Shown piece by piece: positions 51,986 through 60,582 of a DNA stretch of 64,000 nucleotides. The DNA is from Spirosoma terrae (GTDB taxonomy: Bacteria; Bacteroidota; Bacteroidia; Cytophagales; Spirosomataceae). The DNA lies in the NCBI RefSeq assembly GCF_010435915.1, contig NZ_JAAFZH010000013.1, positions 62,001-126,000 of the forward strand, given 5' to 3'. Each line of letters begins with the position of its first letter. Within the stretch, counting starts at the first letter, position 1. A model generated the notes under the pieces. It did not search any database. It was not told the origin of the DNA and saw nothing but the letters and a program-made list of their open reading frames with translations. Both the position numbers and the translations under genes were made by a program.

Positions 51986-52053
51986 GTAGCCTGGACGTCC
52001 ACGTCCGGGTATAAAAATTAATAACTACACCCGGACGTAGACGTCCAGGCTAC
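51986..52053. repeat. 25-bp-arm inverted repeat, dispersed-repeat-like
   Basis: Arms at 51986-52010 and 52029-52053 (GTAGCCTGGACGTCCACGTC... type) match at 24 of 25 positions around an A/T-rich loop of 18 nt. The arms themselves contain the palindrome GGACGTCC. It lies in the 261-bp gap after the DUF2911 gene and resembles a mobile or REP-like element; only one copy is present in the window. Confidence 0.75.
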
Positions 52054-52063
52054 CTATTTCAAC

Positions 52064-52096
52064 AAAAGCCATCTCGCAGCATACGAGGTGGCTTTT
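52064..52096 (+). terminator. Terminator after the DUF2911 gene
   Basis: AAAAGCCATCTCG (52064-52076) pairs with CGAGGTGGCTTTT (52084-52096, one G-U pair), loop of 7 nt, ending in a T-tract. Confidence 0.8.
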
Positions 52097-52219
52097 GCGT
52101 TTTAAAGGCAAAATGAATAGTTGGTCAGCCATTTATATATGATCCGCAACCGTTTACCCAAAAAAACCATCGATTTAGTCGAGCCTTTTTATTTTTGATA
52201 AATCTCCTTCTCTTCCCGT

Positions 52220-53104
52220 ATGCAACTGATTATCGAACACCTCTCGAAACGGTACCCCAATGGCGTTCACGCCCTTAACGACGTATCACTAACCATTCCG
52301 AATGGTATGTATGGCTTACTGGGGCAGAACGGCGCCGGAAAATCGACTCTCATGCGAACACTCGCTACGTTACAGGATGCCGACTCCGGTACGGTTATGC
52401 TCGATGATCTGAACGTACTGACCCAGAAAGACGACGTACGCCGTGTACTGGGTTATCTGCCCCAGGAATTCGGGGTTTACCCTAAAGTGTCGGCCACGGA
52501 CCTTCTCGACCATCTGGCCATTCTGAAAGGAATTACCAACGGCCGGGAACGTAGTGAACTGGTGAAGGCCCTGCTCAATCGGGTCAATCTGTATGATCAC
52601 CGGAAGAAAGCGGTCAGCAGTTATTCGGGCGGGATGAAACAACGCTTTGGTATTGCGCAGGCCCTTATTGGAAATCCGAAGCTGATTATCGTGGACGAAC
52701 CAACGGCGGGCCTCGATCCGGGCGAACGCAACCGGTTTTATAACCTGTTGTCAGAAATCGGTGAGAATGTCATCGTTATTCTGTCGACGCACATTGTTCA
52801 GGATGTGATGGAACTGTGTAACAACATGGCCATCATCCACAAGGGTCGTGTTCTATACAGTGGTTCTCCACAGGCATCGGTCGATAAGCTGAAAGGAAAA
52901 ATCTGGGAAAAATCAATTCCCAAAACGGAATTAGCCACGTATCAGCAAAACTATACAGTCATTTCAAACAAGCTGGTGGCGGGTAAACCACTCGTTCATG
53001 TTTTCAGCGAAACCGATCCGGGCGAAGGGTTTCAAACGGCCCAGCCCGACCTGGAAGACGTCTTCTTTTCCACCATTGAACACAGCAACACTGTAGCCGC
53101 CTAA
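52220..53104 (+). CDS. ABC transporter ATP-binding protein
   Basis: A 294-residue ATPase with a Walker A motif GLLGQNGAGKST (about residues 34-45), signature YSGGMKQRFGIAQALIG, Walker B LIIVDEPTAGLD and the H-loop ILSTHIVQDV. The C-terminal 70 residues (GKIWEKSIPKTELATYQQN) form an extension often found with multi-domain permeases. It pairs with the permease-peptidase fusion 4 bp downstream. Such systems probably export or process a membrane or peptide substrate; the real substrate is unknown. Confidence 0.93.
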   Translation: MQLIIEHLSKRYPNGVHALNDVSLTIPNGMYGLLGQNGAGKSTLMRTLATLQDADSGTVMLDDLNVLTQKDDVRRVLGYLPQEFGVYPKVSATDLLDHLAILKGITNGRERSELVKALLNRVNLYDHRKKAVSSYSGGMKQRFGIAQALIGNPKLIIVDEPTAGLDPGERNRFYNLLSEIGENVIVILSTHIVQDVMELCNNMAIIHKGRVLYSGSPQASVDKLKGKIWEKSIPKTELATYQQNYTVISNKLVAGKPLVHVFSETDPGEGFQTAQPDLEDVFFSTIEHSNTVAA

Positions 53105-53108
53105 GCCT

Positions 53109-56100
53109 ATGTTCCGACATATATTTACGTTCGAACTACGCTACTGGCTACGACAGCCAATGGTGTATATCTTTCTGCTGGTTAACGTATTGATGTTTTC
53201 CTGGGCTACGGCCTCCGACGATCTGACGATTGGTGGCTCCTTCGGCAACATCTATAAAAACGCACCCTATGTTATTCAGAATCAGTATGCGGTATGGTGT
53301 ATTTTCGCCCTTCTGATGACGACGGCATTTGTACAAAGTGCGGCCATTCGTGACTTTACGTACAAGACGAATCAGATAGTTTTTTCATCGCCGATTCGCA
53401 AGTTCGATTATCTGGCTGGTCGTTTCCTGGGCTCCTTTACTGTGGCTCTGATTCCATTTCTGGGTATTTCGCTTGGGATGATTTTGGGCACCTGGATTGG
53501 CCTGCTGACAGGCGCCACCGATGCCGAGCGCTACGGTCCAATTGTCTGGTCGGCTCACCTGAACAGCTTTCTGATTTTTGCTATACCGAATACGTTTCTG
53601 GCCGGAGCCTTTATCTTCATGCTGGCCGCGCTCACGCGCTCGTCTATCACGGCTTTTATTGGAGCCATTGCCTTGCTCGTTGCTCAATTAGTAGCCGGAA
53701 ATTTCCTGGGCGATGTTGAAAATGAACATCTCGCTACGTATTTCGATGCGTTAGGCGTTGGCCCTTTTCAGCTGATCACGAAATATTGGACAGTCAGTGA
53801 AAAGAATACGCAGTCGGTGGGTTTAACGCACAGTCTGGAACTGATCAACCGCCTGATCTGGCTTGGTGTTGGCGTGCTTTTTATTGTTGTTACGTATTTC
53901 CGTTTTTCATTCGAAGAAAAGGTTAAAAAGGTACGCAAACGCCGGAACAGCCTGTCCGATGACGCAACCGGCAAAGACGTTTTCACACCGCTTCATAGCC
54001 TGCCTCAGGTAAGTCTGAATTTTGGGAAGTCGGCTCAGTGGGTGCAGGCGCTACGTGTCTTTAAAACCGATTTCTGGGGAACGATTACAGGAACAGCCTT
54101 TATTATTATCCTGCTGCTCGGCCTCATGAACATGGGCTTTTCATTGCAGTACGCCAACAAATTTTACGGTCTCAGCTCCTATCCCGTTACGTATCAGGTT
54201 ATCCAGCTCATCCACAGCACTATTTCTCTCTTTCTCTTTGCCATCATCATTTTTTATTCCGGGGCAATTATCTGGAAAGAGCGGGACGCCGACCTCGATC
54301 AGATTTATGATGCCATGCCGCACCGCAACTGGAGTGTGTTTGTCGGGAAGTTTCTGGCCATGATGGGTATTGTTGTCATCATTCAGATTCTTTGTATAGT
54401 GGCGGGGGTTATGACTCAGCTACTGATGGGCTATACCAACATTGAGTTAGGGCAATATCTCATTGAATTCCTGGCCATCGACATTCTCCGATTAGCTCCC
54501 ATCGTGATGCTATCGATGCTGACGCATACGCTCGTCAACAACAAATACGTCGCTTTTTTTGTCGTGGTCGCCTTATTGATTGCCAACGCGTATATCTGGA
54601 CACCGCTTGACGTGCAAAGCAATTTAGTGCAATACAACGCATCGCCCAGCTATACATACTCAGACATGAACGGCTGGGGACCCTACATTAAATCGCTGGT
54701 ATGGTTCCGCGTGTACTGGACGTTATGGATTGCCGTGTTGGGAATGGTCGCTATTCTATTCTGGGTTCGCGGTAAAGATACGAGCTGGCGGAACCGGTTC
54801 CGGGCGGCCAGTCAGTCGCTGAACGGCTCGAATCGGCTTATTCTGAGCAGTATAGCAGTCACTCTGCTGCTTGTTGGCGGATTCATCTTCTATAATACCA
54901 ACGTAGTAAACAACTACGTAACGCCGAAAGTGACCGAAAAGCGGCAGGTATCGTACGAACAGAAATACAAGCGTTACGAAAAGCGGCCACAACCCCGTAT
55001 CAGCACTGTTAAATACAACATTGAGGTCTATCCGGCAGAGCGCAATCTGATCGTCAATGGCGACTACGTACTGGTCAATCGACACGACAAACCAATCGAT
55101 TCCGTACACATTGTATTACCCAACCGGCTCGATTTCTCGATTAGTCTGGATCGGTCCAAACTAGCCTTAGACGATTCGTTGCTTTCGTACCGCATTTACA
55201 AACTCAGCCCGGCACTCGCCCCCGGCGATTCGCTACATCTGCGTTTTGTAACCAGAAAAATGACGCATGGCTTTGAAAATGAGGTACAGTATACCAAGCA
55301 AATCAATCAGAACGGCTCCTTTTTTGATAGTTTCGACATTGCCCCGCAAATCGGCTATCAGGAACAGGGCGAGCTATCGGATAAAAACGACCGTAAGAAA
55401 TACGGCTTACCCGAAAAGGCCCGTATGCCGAAGCTCGAACGAAACTGTACGGGCAACTGCATGGATCATTACATCAGCAACAATTCGGACTGGGTCATGG
55501 TCGAAACCACCATCAGTACGTCGCCCGATCAGATTGCGGTTGCGCCCGGATCATTGCTGAAAGAATGGAAGGAAACAAAAGATGGTAAGCCTCGCCGGTA
55601 TTTTCAGTACAAGCTCGACCATCCATCGCTTAATTTCTATTCATTCATTTCGGCCGATTATGAGGTCGCCCGTGAAAAATGGAATGGTATCGATGTGGAA
55701 GTTTACTACGACAAAAAACATCCGTACAACGTCCGCGATATGATGGAGTCCATCAAAGGGTCACTGGCTTATTACACCAAACATTTTGGCCCGTATTACC
55801 ACAAACAGGCGCGTATTATTGAATTTCCGCGTTATTCCCGATTTGCGCAGGCATTTCCTGGCACGATGCCTTACTCAGAGTCTATTGGCTTTATTTCCAA
55901 AATAGACCCCGAAGAAGATATCGACATGGTCAAATACGTAGTAGCGCACGAAATGGGCCACCAATGGTGGGCGCATCAGGTAATAGGCGCCTATATGCAG
56001 GGCGCTACCATGCTGTCAGAAACGCAGGCGCAATATTCAGCGCTGATGGTGATGGAAAAAGCCTACGACAAAGGCCGGATGAAGCGCTTCCTAAAATACG

Positions 56101-56732
56101 AAATGGATCGGTATCTGTCATCGCGCGGAACGGAGTCCTTGAAAGAAGTACCGCTCGAGCAGGTGGAGAACCAGGGCTACATTCACTATAACAAGGGTAG
56201 TGCGGTTATGTATTATCTAAAAGAGCTGATTGGCGAAGAAGCCGTGAACAAGGCTCTTCGGGCTACCATCGATCAGTATGCCTATCGACAGCCACCTTAC
56301 CCGGTTTCGTATAACATGGTAGACCTGTTCCGTCAAAACACACCCGATTCGCTGCAAGCGGTTATCACGGATCAGTTCGAGCGAATTACCATATTTAATA
56401 ATCGGGCTACGGCTGTTTCATCGAAAAAACGGCCGGATGGTCAATACGACGTAACGATCAACGTTCAGGCTGAGAAATTTTATGCCGATTCGCTGGGTCG
56501 GGAAACACCAACGAAACTCAACGACCTGATCGACGTTGGTGTGTATGGTAAACCAGCCGACGGGAAAAAGCAGGGAAAATTGCTCGCCATTCGTCGGGAA
56601 CGGATGCGGCAAAAGGATGGAAAATACACGTTTGTAGTAAAAGAGGAGCCGTATGAAGCCGGAATTGATCCAATCAATTTTCTGGTTGATCGGGTACCAG
56701 ACGACAATTTGAAACGGGTAACGTCCTTGTAA
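53109..56732 (+). CDS. ABC-2 permease fused to an M1-family aminopeptidase
   Basis: A 1207-residue fusion. The first about 610 residues contain two sets of about six membrane helices (for example VYIFLLVNVLMFSWA, LIPFLGISLGMILGTWIGLL, FIIILLLGLMNMGF, LVVVALLIANAYIWTPL), an ABC-2 type permease. From about residue 640 an M1-like peptidase follows, with zinc motif HEMGH (947-951) and further ligand Glu971. The spacing is 19 residues rather than 18, as in this subfamily, and the canonical GAMEN motif is replaced by GTMPYSES. The peptidase is on the extracytoplasmic side if the last helix places it outside; this is inferred. It is paired with the ATPase gene upstream. Confidence 0.9.
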   Translation: MFRHIFTFELRYWLRQPMVYIFLLVNVLMFSWATASDDLTIGGSFGNIYKNAPYVIQNQYAVWCIFALLMTTAFVQSAAIRDFTYKTNQIVFSSPIRKFDYLAGRFLGSFTVALIPFLGISLGMILGTWIGLLTGATDAERYGPIVWSAHLNSFLIFAIPNTFLAGAFIFMLAALTRSSITAFIGAIALLVAQLVAGNFLGDVENEHLATYFDALGVGPFQLITKYWTVSEKNTQSVGLTHSLELINRLIWLGVGVLFIVVTYFRFSFEEKVKKVRKRRNSLSDDATGKDVFTPLHSLPQVSLNFGKSAQWVQALRVFKTDFWGTITGTAFIIILLLGLMNMGFSLQYANKFYGLSSYPVTYQVIQLIHSTISLFLFAIIIFYSGAIIWKERDADLDQIYDAMPHRNWSVFVGKFLAMMGIVVIIQILCIVAGVMTQLLMGYTNIELGQYLIEFLAIDILRLAPIVMLSMLTHTLVNNKYVAFFVVVALLIANAYIWTPLDVQSNLVQYNASPSYTYSDMNGWGPYIKSLVWFRVYWTLWIAVLGMVAILFWVRGKDTSWRNRFRAASQSLNGSNRLILSSIAVTLLLVGGFIFYNTNVVNNYVTPKVTEKRQVSYEQKYKRYEKRPQPRISTVKYNIEVYPAERNLIVNGDYVLVNRHDKPIDSVHIVLPNRLDFSISLDRSKLALDDSLLSYRIYKLSPALAPGDSLHLRFVTRKMTHGFENEVQYTKQINQNGSFFDSFDIAPQIGYQEQGELSDKNDRKKYGLPEKARMPKLERNCTGNCMDHYISNNSDWVMVETTISTSPDQIAVAPGSLLKEWKETKDGKPRRYFQYKLDHPSLNFYSFISADYEVAREKWNGIDVEVYYDKKHPYNVRDMMESIKGSLAYYTKHFGPYYHKQARIIEFPRYSRFAQAFPGTMPYSESIGFISKIDPEEDIDMVKYVVAHEMGHQWWAHQVIGAYMQGATMLSETQAQYSALMVMEKAYDKGRMKRFLKYEMDRYLSSRGTESLKEVPLEQVENQGYIHYNKGSAVMYYLKELIGEEAVNKALRATIDQYAYRQPPYPVSYNMVDLFRQNTPDSLQAVITDQFERITIFNNRATAVSSKKRPDGQYDVTINVQAEKFYADSLGRETPTKLNDLIDVGVYGKPADGKKQGKLLAIRRERMRQKDGKYTFVVKEEPYEAGIDPINFLVDRVPDDNLKRVTSL

Positions 56733-56755
56733 GTACAGAATCGTATCGACGCCCG

Positions 56756-56817
56756 GCAGATTCTTATGATCTGTATGATTATTATAACTAGTAATCATAC
56801 AGATCATAAGAATCTGC
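56756..56817. repeat. 26-bp perfect inverted repeat upstream of pyrB
   Basis: Arms 56756-56781 and 56792-56817 are perfect reverse complements, loop of 10 nt. Each contains ATTCTTATGATCTGTATGAT with repeated ATGAT units. This is a common pattern of dispersed repeats in Bacteroidota genomes. It may also act as the terminator of the permease-peptidase gene, though no T-tract follows. Confidence 0.75.
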
Positions 56818-56839
56818 GTTCTATATTTCCGATGCGTGC

Positions 56840-56847
56840 TATCTTTG
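56840..56847 (+). promoter_or_regulatory. -7 element of pyrB
   Basis: TATCTTTG matches TAnnTTTG, 25 bp before the pyrB ATG at 56873. No distinct -33 TTG is seen 19-21 nt upstream. Confidence 0.5.
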
Positions 56848-56872
56848 CCAGATTTTTAGCAGCATCACTCCC

Positions 56873-57796
56873 ATGGCCCAATCGCTCAGTGTCCGCCATC
56901 TGGTGGGTATAAAAGACCTCACTCCATCTGATATTCAGCTCATTTTAGAGACGGCTAGTCAGTTTAAGGAAGTAATCAATCGCCCAATCAAAAAGGTACC
57001 TTCTTTGCGCGACGTAACGATCGCCAATGTTTTTTTTGAAAACTCAACGCGCACACGACTATCGTTTGAACTGGCTGAAAAACGTTTATCAGCCGACGTA
57101 GTGAATTTTTCAGCGTCGGGCAGCTCGGTAAAAAAGGGGGAAACCCTGCTCGATACGGTCAACAATATTCTGGCCATGAAGGTCGATATGGTGGTGATGC
57201 GCCATAGTAGCCCCGGCGCTCCGCACTACCTCACCAAGCACATTAAAGCCAACGTAGTGAATGCAGGCGACGGTACGCACGAGCATCCCACTCAAGCCCT
57301 GCTTGACTCGTTTTCGATCCGGGAAAAACTCGGCGACGTAGCCGGCAAACGGATTGCCATTATCGGCGACATTACCCATTCCCGCGTTGCGCTGTCGAAT
57401 ATTTTCTGTTTGCAGAAGCAGGGAGCCGACGTAATGGTCTGTGGCCCGAAGACACTTATTCCAAAGCATATTGAATCGCTCGGCGTTAAAGTCGGCCACG
57501 ATGTTCGGGCAGCATTGGCCTGGTGCGACGTAGCAAACGTGCTACGTATTCAGCTGGAGCGCCAACAGATTAAGTATTTTCCGTCTTTACGTGAATATTC
57601 GCTTTACTACGGTATTTCGAAACAAATGCTCGACGAGCTGGATCGCCCTATTGTCCTGATGCACCCCGGCCCAATTAACCGCGGTGTCGAGCTAACATCT
57701 GACGCGGCTGATTCAGCTCATAGTATTATTCTGGATCAGGTCGAAAATGGCGTTGCCGTACGTATGGCTGTACTCTACTTACTAGCCCAGCTTTAA
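56873..57796 (+). CDS. pyrB: Aspartate carbamoyltransferase catalytic subunit
   Basis: A 307-residue enzyme of normal length that joins carbamoyl phosphate and aspartate in pyrimidine synthesis. The carbamoyl-phosphate motif ENSTRTRLSFELAEKRL is present. The second substrate loop is SSVKKGETLLDT. HEHPTQALLDSFSIREK and MHPGPINRGVELTSD complete the active site. No pyrI regulatory subunit or other pyr gene is adjacent. It is preceded by a large inverted repeat and a TAnnTTTG box. Confidence 0.96.
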   Translation: MAQSLSVRHLVGIKDLTPSDIQLILETASQFKEVINRPIKKVPSLRDVTIANVFFENSTRTRLSFELAEKRLSADVVNFSASGSSVKKGETLLDTVNNILAMKVDMVVMRHSSPGAPHYLTKHIKANVVNAGDGTHEHPTQALLDSFSIREKLGDVAGKRIAIIGDITHSRVALSNIFCLQKQGADVMVCGPKTLIPKHIESLGVKVGHDVRAALAWCDVANVLRIQLERQQIKYFPSLREYSLYYGISKQMLDELDRPIVLMHPGPINRGVELTSDAADSAHSIILDQVENGVAVRMAVLYLLAQL

Positions 57797-57828
57797 GCAC
57801 CTAGATTCTATAAGATTAATATCAGCAC

Positions 57829-57853
57829 AGAGCTACCTCTTTTGGGTAGCTCT
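57829..57853 (+). terminator. Weak hairpin after pyrB
   Basis: AGAGCTACC (57829-57837) pairs with GGTAGCTCT (57845-57853), loop of 7 nt, with only a short T-rich tail. The rest of the 439-bp spacer to the next gene (57854-58235) is strongly A/T-rich without a recognisable element. Confidence 0.5.
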
Positions 57854-58235
57854 ATTGCTACATGAGCAAGCAATTTTACTTAAGTAATCAACAATTACTG
57901 CCTTTAGTAGTTCTATACGAGATTAAAATGCGTATAAATACAAATGATGTCTCAATGTGTAGACTAAGCAAAAATTAAGCGAATCTCTTTTTAATACAAG
58001 ACACGCTTACCCATAAAATATTAATATCCAGCCAATTATAAGACTAAACAAACAAAAAATCTTGCCTGATTTTTATTATTTACCTAAATAATACAATTAG
58101 TAAATTGTTAAAAAATGTGAATTTTTCTGCTCAAATTCCTCTCTTTCCTCAATCAGCGTAAACCAAAATCCTAATCACGTCGTTGTCATTACAAGGATTT
58201 TAATGCCTTTTTAATGTTAATATTTATTTTGAAAT

Positions 58236-59237
58236 ATGGCGGTTAATACGCACCATCCCCCACCATCGCCGTTCCGACGATTGATGCGGCTGCTGGGTAC
58301 AGAACGAAAAGATATCGTCTACACACTTTTATTTGCCATCATCACAGGCATAATCGGCCTCACACTACCACTTGGTATTCAGGCCGTTTTCAATTTGGTT
58401 TCCAGTGGTATGCTGTTCAGCTCCGTATACGTAATGATCGGTCTGGTCATTATTGGCGTACTCGTGGGCGGGCTCTTAACAGTTGTCCAATACACACTGG
58501 TTGAGATTATCCAGCAACGAATTTTCGTTAAAGCAGCTTTTGAATTCACCTACCGTTTACCACGTATCAAACCCGAGGCATTAAATGCTTATTACCCACC
58601 GGAATTAATGAACCGATTTTTCGACATGGTCACCCTACAAAAGGGTATGTCGAAAATCCTGATTGATCTGCCTTCGGCAATCATTCAGATTTTGTTCGGG
58701 ATCATTCTACTGTCTTTTTATCATCCTGTTTTCATTGGATTTGGCGTAGTGACCTTGCTGGTTATTTACGGTGTTGTTCGTCTGTTTGGACCAGAGGGGA
58801 CTTATACGAGCATTAAAGAATCGAGCGACAAATATCAGGTTGTTGGCTGGCTCGAAACATACTCGCTGGCCGTATCCCAAAATCGTGCGCTAGATGACCC
58901 ACGCGAACCCATCGATCAGATTGATCAGCACCTGGCCAGTTATCTAAAAAACCGGAACAAGCATTTTAGCATTCTCAAACGATTTTACTATACCTCGATT
59001 GCTTTCCGCATGCTGGTTACGGGCGGTTTATTGATTTTAGGTACCTCGCTGGTCGTGAGTCGCGAAATGTCGTTGGGCCAATTTGTTGCTTCAGAGCTAG
59101 TTATCGTATTAGTGACAGCTGCTGTCGACAAATTAATTTCCAGCTTCGACACAATTTTCGATATGCTGGCCAGCATTGAAAAAATTGGAATGGTAACCGA
59201 TTTACCCATCGAAACAGATACACCAGCCCATGCTTAA
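58236..59237 (+). CDS. ABC exporter transmembrane half without nucleotide-binding domain
   Basis: A 333-residue protein matching the transmembrane domain of type-I-secretion/MsbA-like ABC exporters. Helices occur near residues 28-48, 63-85, 145-165, 165-185, 255-275 and 283-300 (LLFAIITGIIGLTLPLGIQAVFNLVSS, VYVMIGLVIIGVLVGGLLTVVQYTL, LLILGTSLVVSREMSLGQFVASELVIVLVTAAV). The protein stops right after the segment that normally leads into the ATPase domain (MLASIEKIGMVTDLPIE). Walker A, signature and Walker B are absent. The next gene starts 8 bp before its stop, so no NBD is encoded here. The operon with HlyD and TolC genes marks it as part of a secretion complex. Confidence 0.82.
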   Translation: MAVNTHHPPPSPFRRLMRLLGTERKDIVYTLLFAIITGIIGLTLPLGIQAVFNLVSSGMLFSSVYVMIGLVIIGVLVGGLLTVVQYTLVEIIQQRIFVKAAFEFTYRLPRIKPEALNAYYPPELMNRFFDMVTLQKGMSKILIDLPSAIIQILFGIILLSFYHPVFIGFGVVTLLVIYGVVRLFGPEGTYTSIKESSDKYQVVGWLETYSLAVSQNRALDDPREPIDQIDQHLASYLKNRNKHFSILKRFYYTSIAFRMLVTGGLLILGTSLVVSREMSLGQFVASELVIVLVTAAVDKLISSFDTIFDMLASIEKIGMVTDLPIETDTPAHA

Positions 59238-60582
59238 TATATCGAATCAGGAAATTGACGCCGAGCAGGTTATAGCTGCCCATCCGCTCAAATCCTTACA
59301 GAAACTTCCGCATCCGCGAAGCAGCCGGAAACTAGGCCGCTGGATGTTGTTTTTTCTGATTTTAACCATCATTATCCTCTTCCTGCCCTGGCGGCAGAAC
59401 ATCAGTGGTACAGGTACAATAACGGCTCTTTCGCCACAGGATCGCCCTCAATCGCTCCAGAATGCGATTGCTGGCCGAATCGAACACTGGTCGATACAGG
59501 AAGGTCAGTACGTGAAGAAAGGCGATACGTTGCTGATTATTTCCGAAATAAAAGACGAGTATTTCGATCCAAACCTGCCACAGCGACTCCGCGAACAGTT
59601 GGAAGCGAAAGAAGGCTCACGTATAGCCAACGACGCTAAAATCAATGCGCTGGACGGTCAGATGCGGGCGCTGGGCGAAGGCGTTAAAGTAGATCTTGCT
59701 TCGGCTCGTAACCGAGTCAAACAAAGCCAGTTACAGGTACGAATCGACAGCGCTGACCTGGAAGCCATTCGCCGAAATTATCAGATTGCGGTGGCCCGGC
59801 TCGAACGGTATGAGAAGGGCTTTAAAGATGGTTTGTTTTCGCTGACCGACCTGGAAAGCCGACGAATCACGCTTCAGCAGGATTATGCGAAAGTTATCGT
59901 TCAGGAAAACAAACTGGACGTATCACGTCAGGCATTAACCAATGCGCGACTTAATCTGCAATTGATTCAGGCAAAATATGAGCAGGAAATAGCCAAAACG
60001 TTGTCGGACCGGAGTTCGGCAGTATCGAGTAAGGCCAGCGCTAACAATGAAATTGCCGTTATGCGTAATAAAATTGGCAACGTAAACGTACGTCGCGGTC
60101 TTTACGTGATTCGTGCCCCACAGAACGGCTACATTGTCCGCGCTCTCAAGGCTGGTATTGGCGAAACAATCAAAGAGGGCGAATCGATTGCTACGTTGCA
60201 GCCCGACAATCCGGCAATGGCCGTTGAACTCTACGTCCGTGCCATGGACGTACCGTTGATCCAGCGGGGCCGTATTGTGCGACTCCAGTTCGACGGCTGG
60301 CCAGCTATTCAGTTTTCGGGATGGCCGGCCGTTGCTGTCGGTACGTTTGGAGGTAAAGTGGCCGTTATTGATGCCGTCAGCAGCACGGATGGTAAATATC
60401 GGTTGTTAGTACGTCCCGAGGTAATGCCGGGTGATCAGCCCTGGCCCAGACAATTACGGGTAGGATCTGGCGTAGTAGGCTGGGTGATGCTCGACGATGT
60501 TCCCATCTGGTATGAAATATGGCGGCAGCTCAACGGATTTCCACCAAGTTTAAAACAAGAACCTGATAAGGCTGAAAAATAA
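59230..60582 (+). CDS. HlyD-family membrane fusion protein
   Basis: A 450-residue periplasmic adaptor with one membrane anchor (about residues 37-55, MLFFLILTIIILFLP). A biotinyl/lipoyl-like motif follows (AGRIEHWSIQEGQYVKKGDTLLII). A long coiled coil runs from about residue 115 to 290. The second lipoyl half is YVIRAPQNGYIVRALKAGIGETIKEGESIATL, with a beta-barrel C-terminal part. It connects an inner-membrane exporter with the TolC-type channel. It overlaps the ABC gene by 8 bp and the TolC gene by 1 bp, so translation is coupled. Confidence 0.92.
   Translation: MLNISNQEIDAEQVIAAHPLKSLQKLPHPRSSRKLGRWMLFFLILTIIILFLPWRQNISGTGTITALSPQDRPQSLQNAIAGRIEHWSIQEGQYVKKGDTLLIISEIKDEYFDPNLPQRLREQLEAKEGSRIANDAKINALDGQMRALGEGVKVDLASARNRVKQSQLQVRIDSADLEAIRRNYQIAVARLERYEKGFKDGLFSLTDLESRRITLQQDYAKVIVQENKLDVSRQALTNARLNLQLIQAKYEQEIAKTLSDRSSAVSSKASANNEIAVMRNKIGNVNVRRGLYVIRAPQNGYIVRALKAGIGETIKEGESIATLQPDNPAMAVELYVRAMDVPLIQRGRIVRLQFDGWPAIQFSGWPAVAVGTFGGKVAVIDAVSSTDGKYRLLVRPEVMPGDQPWPRQLRVGSGVVGWVMLDDVPIWYEIWRQLNGFPPSLKQEPDKAEK

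Noticed and set aside
58236-59237. Frameshifted pseudogene explanation for the missing NBD
   Set aside because: No Walker or signature remnants exist downstream in any frame, and the HlyD gene begins before the stop, so there is no room for a decayed NBD.
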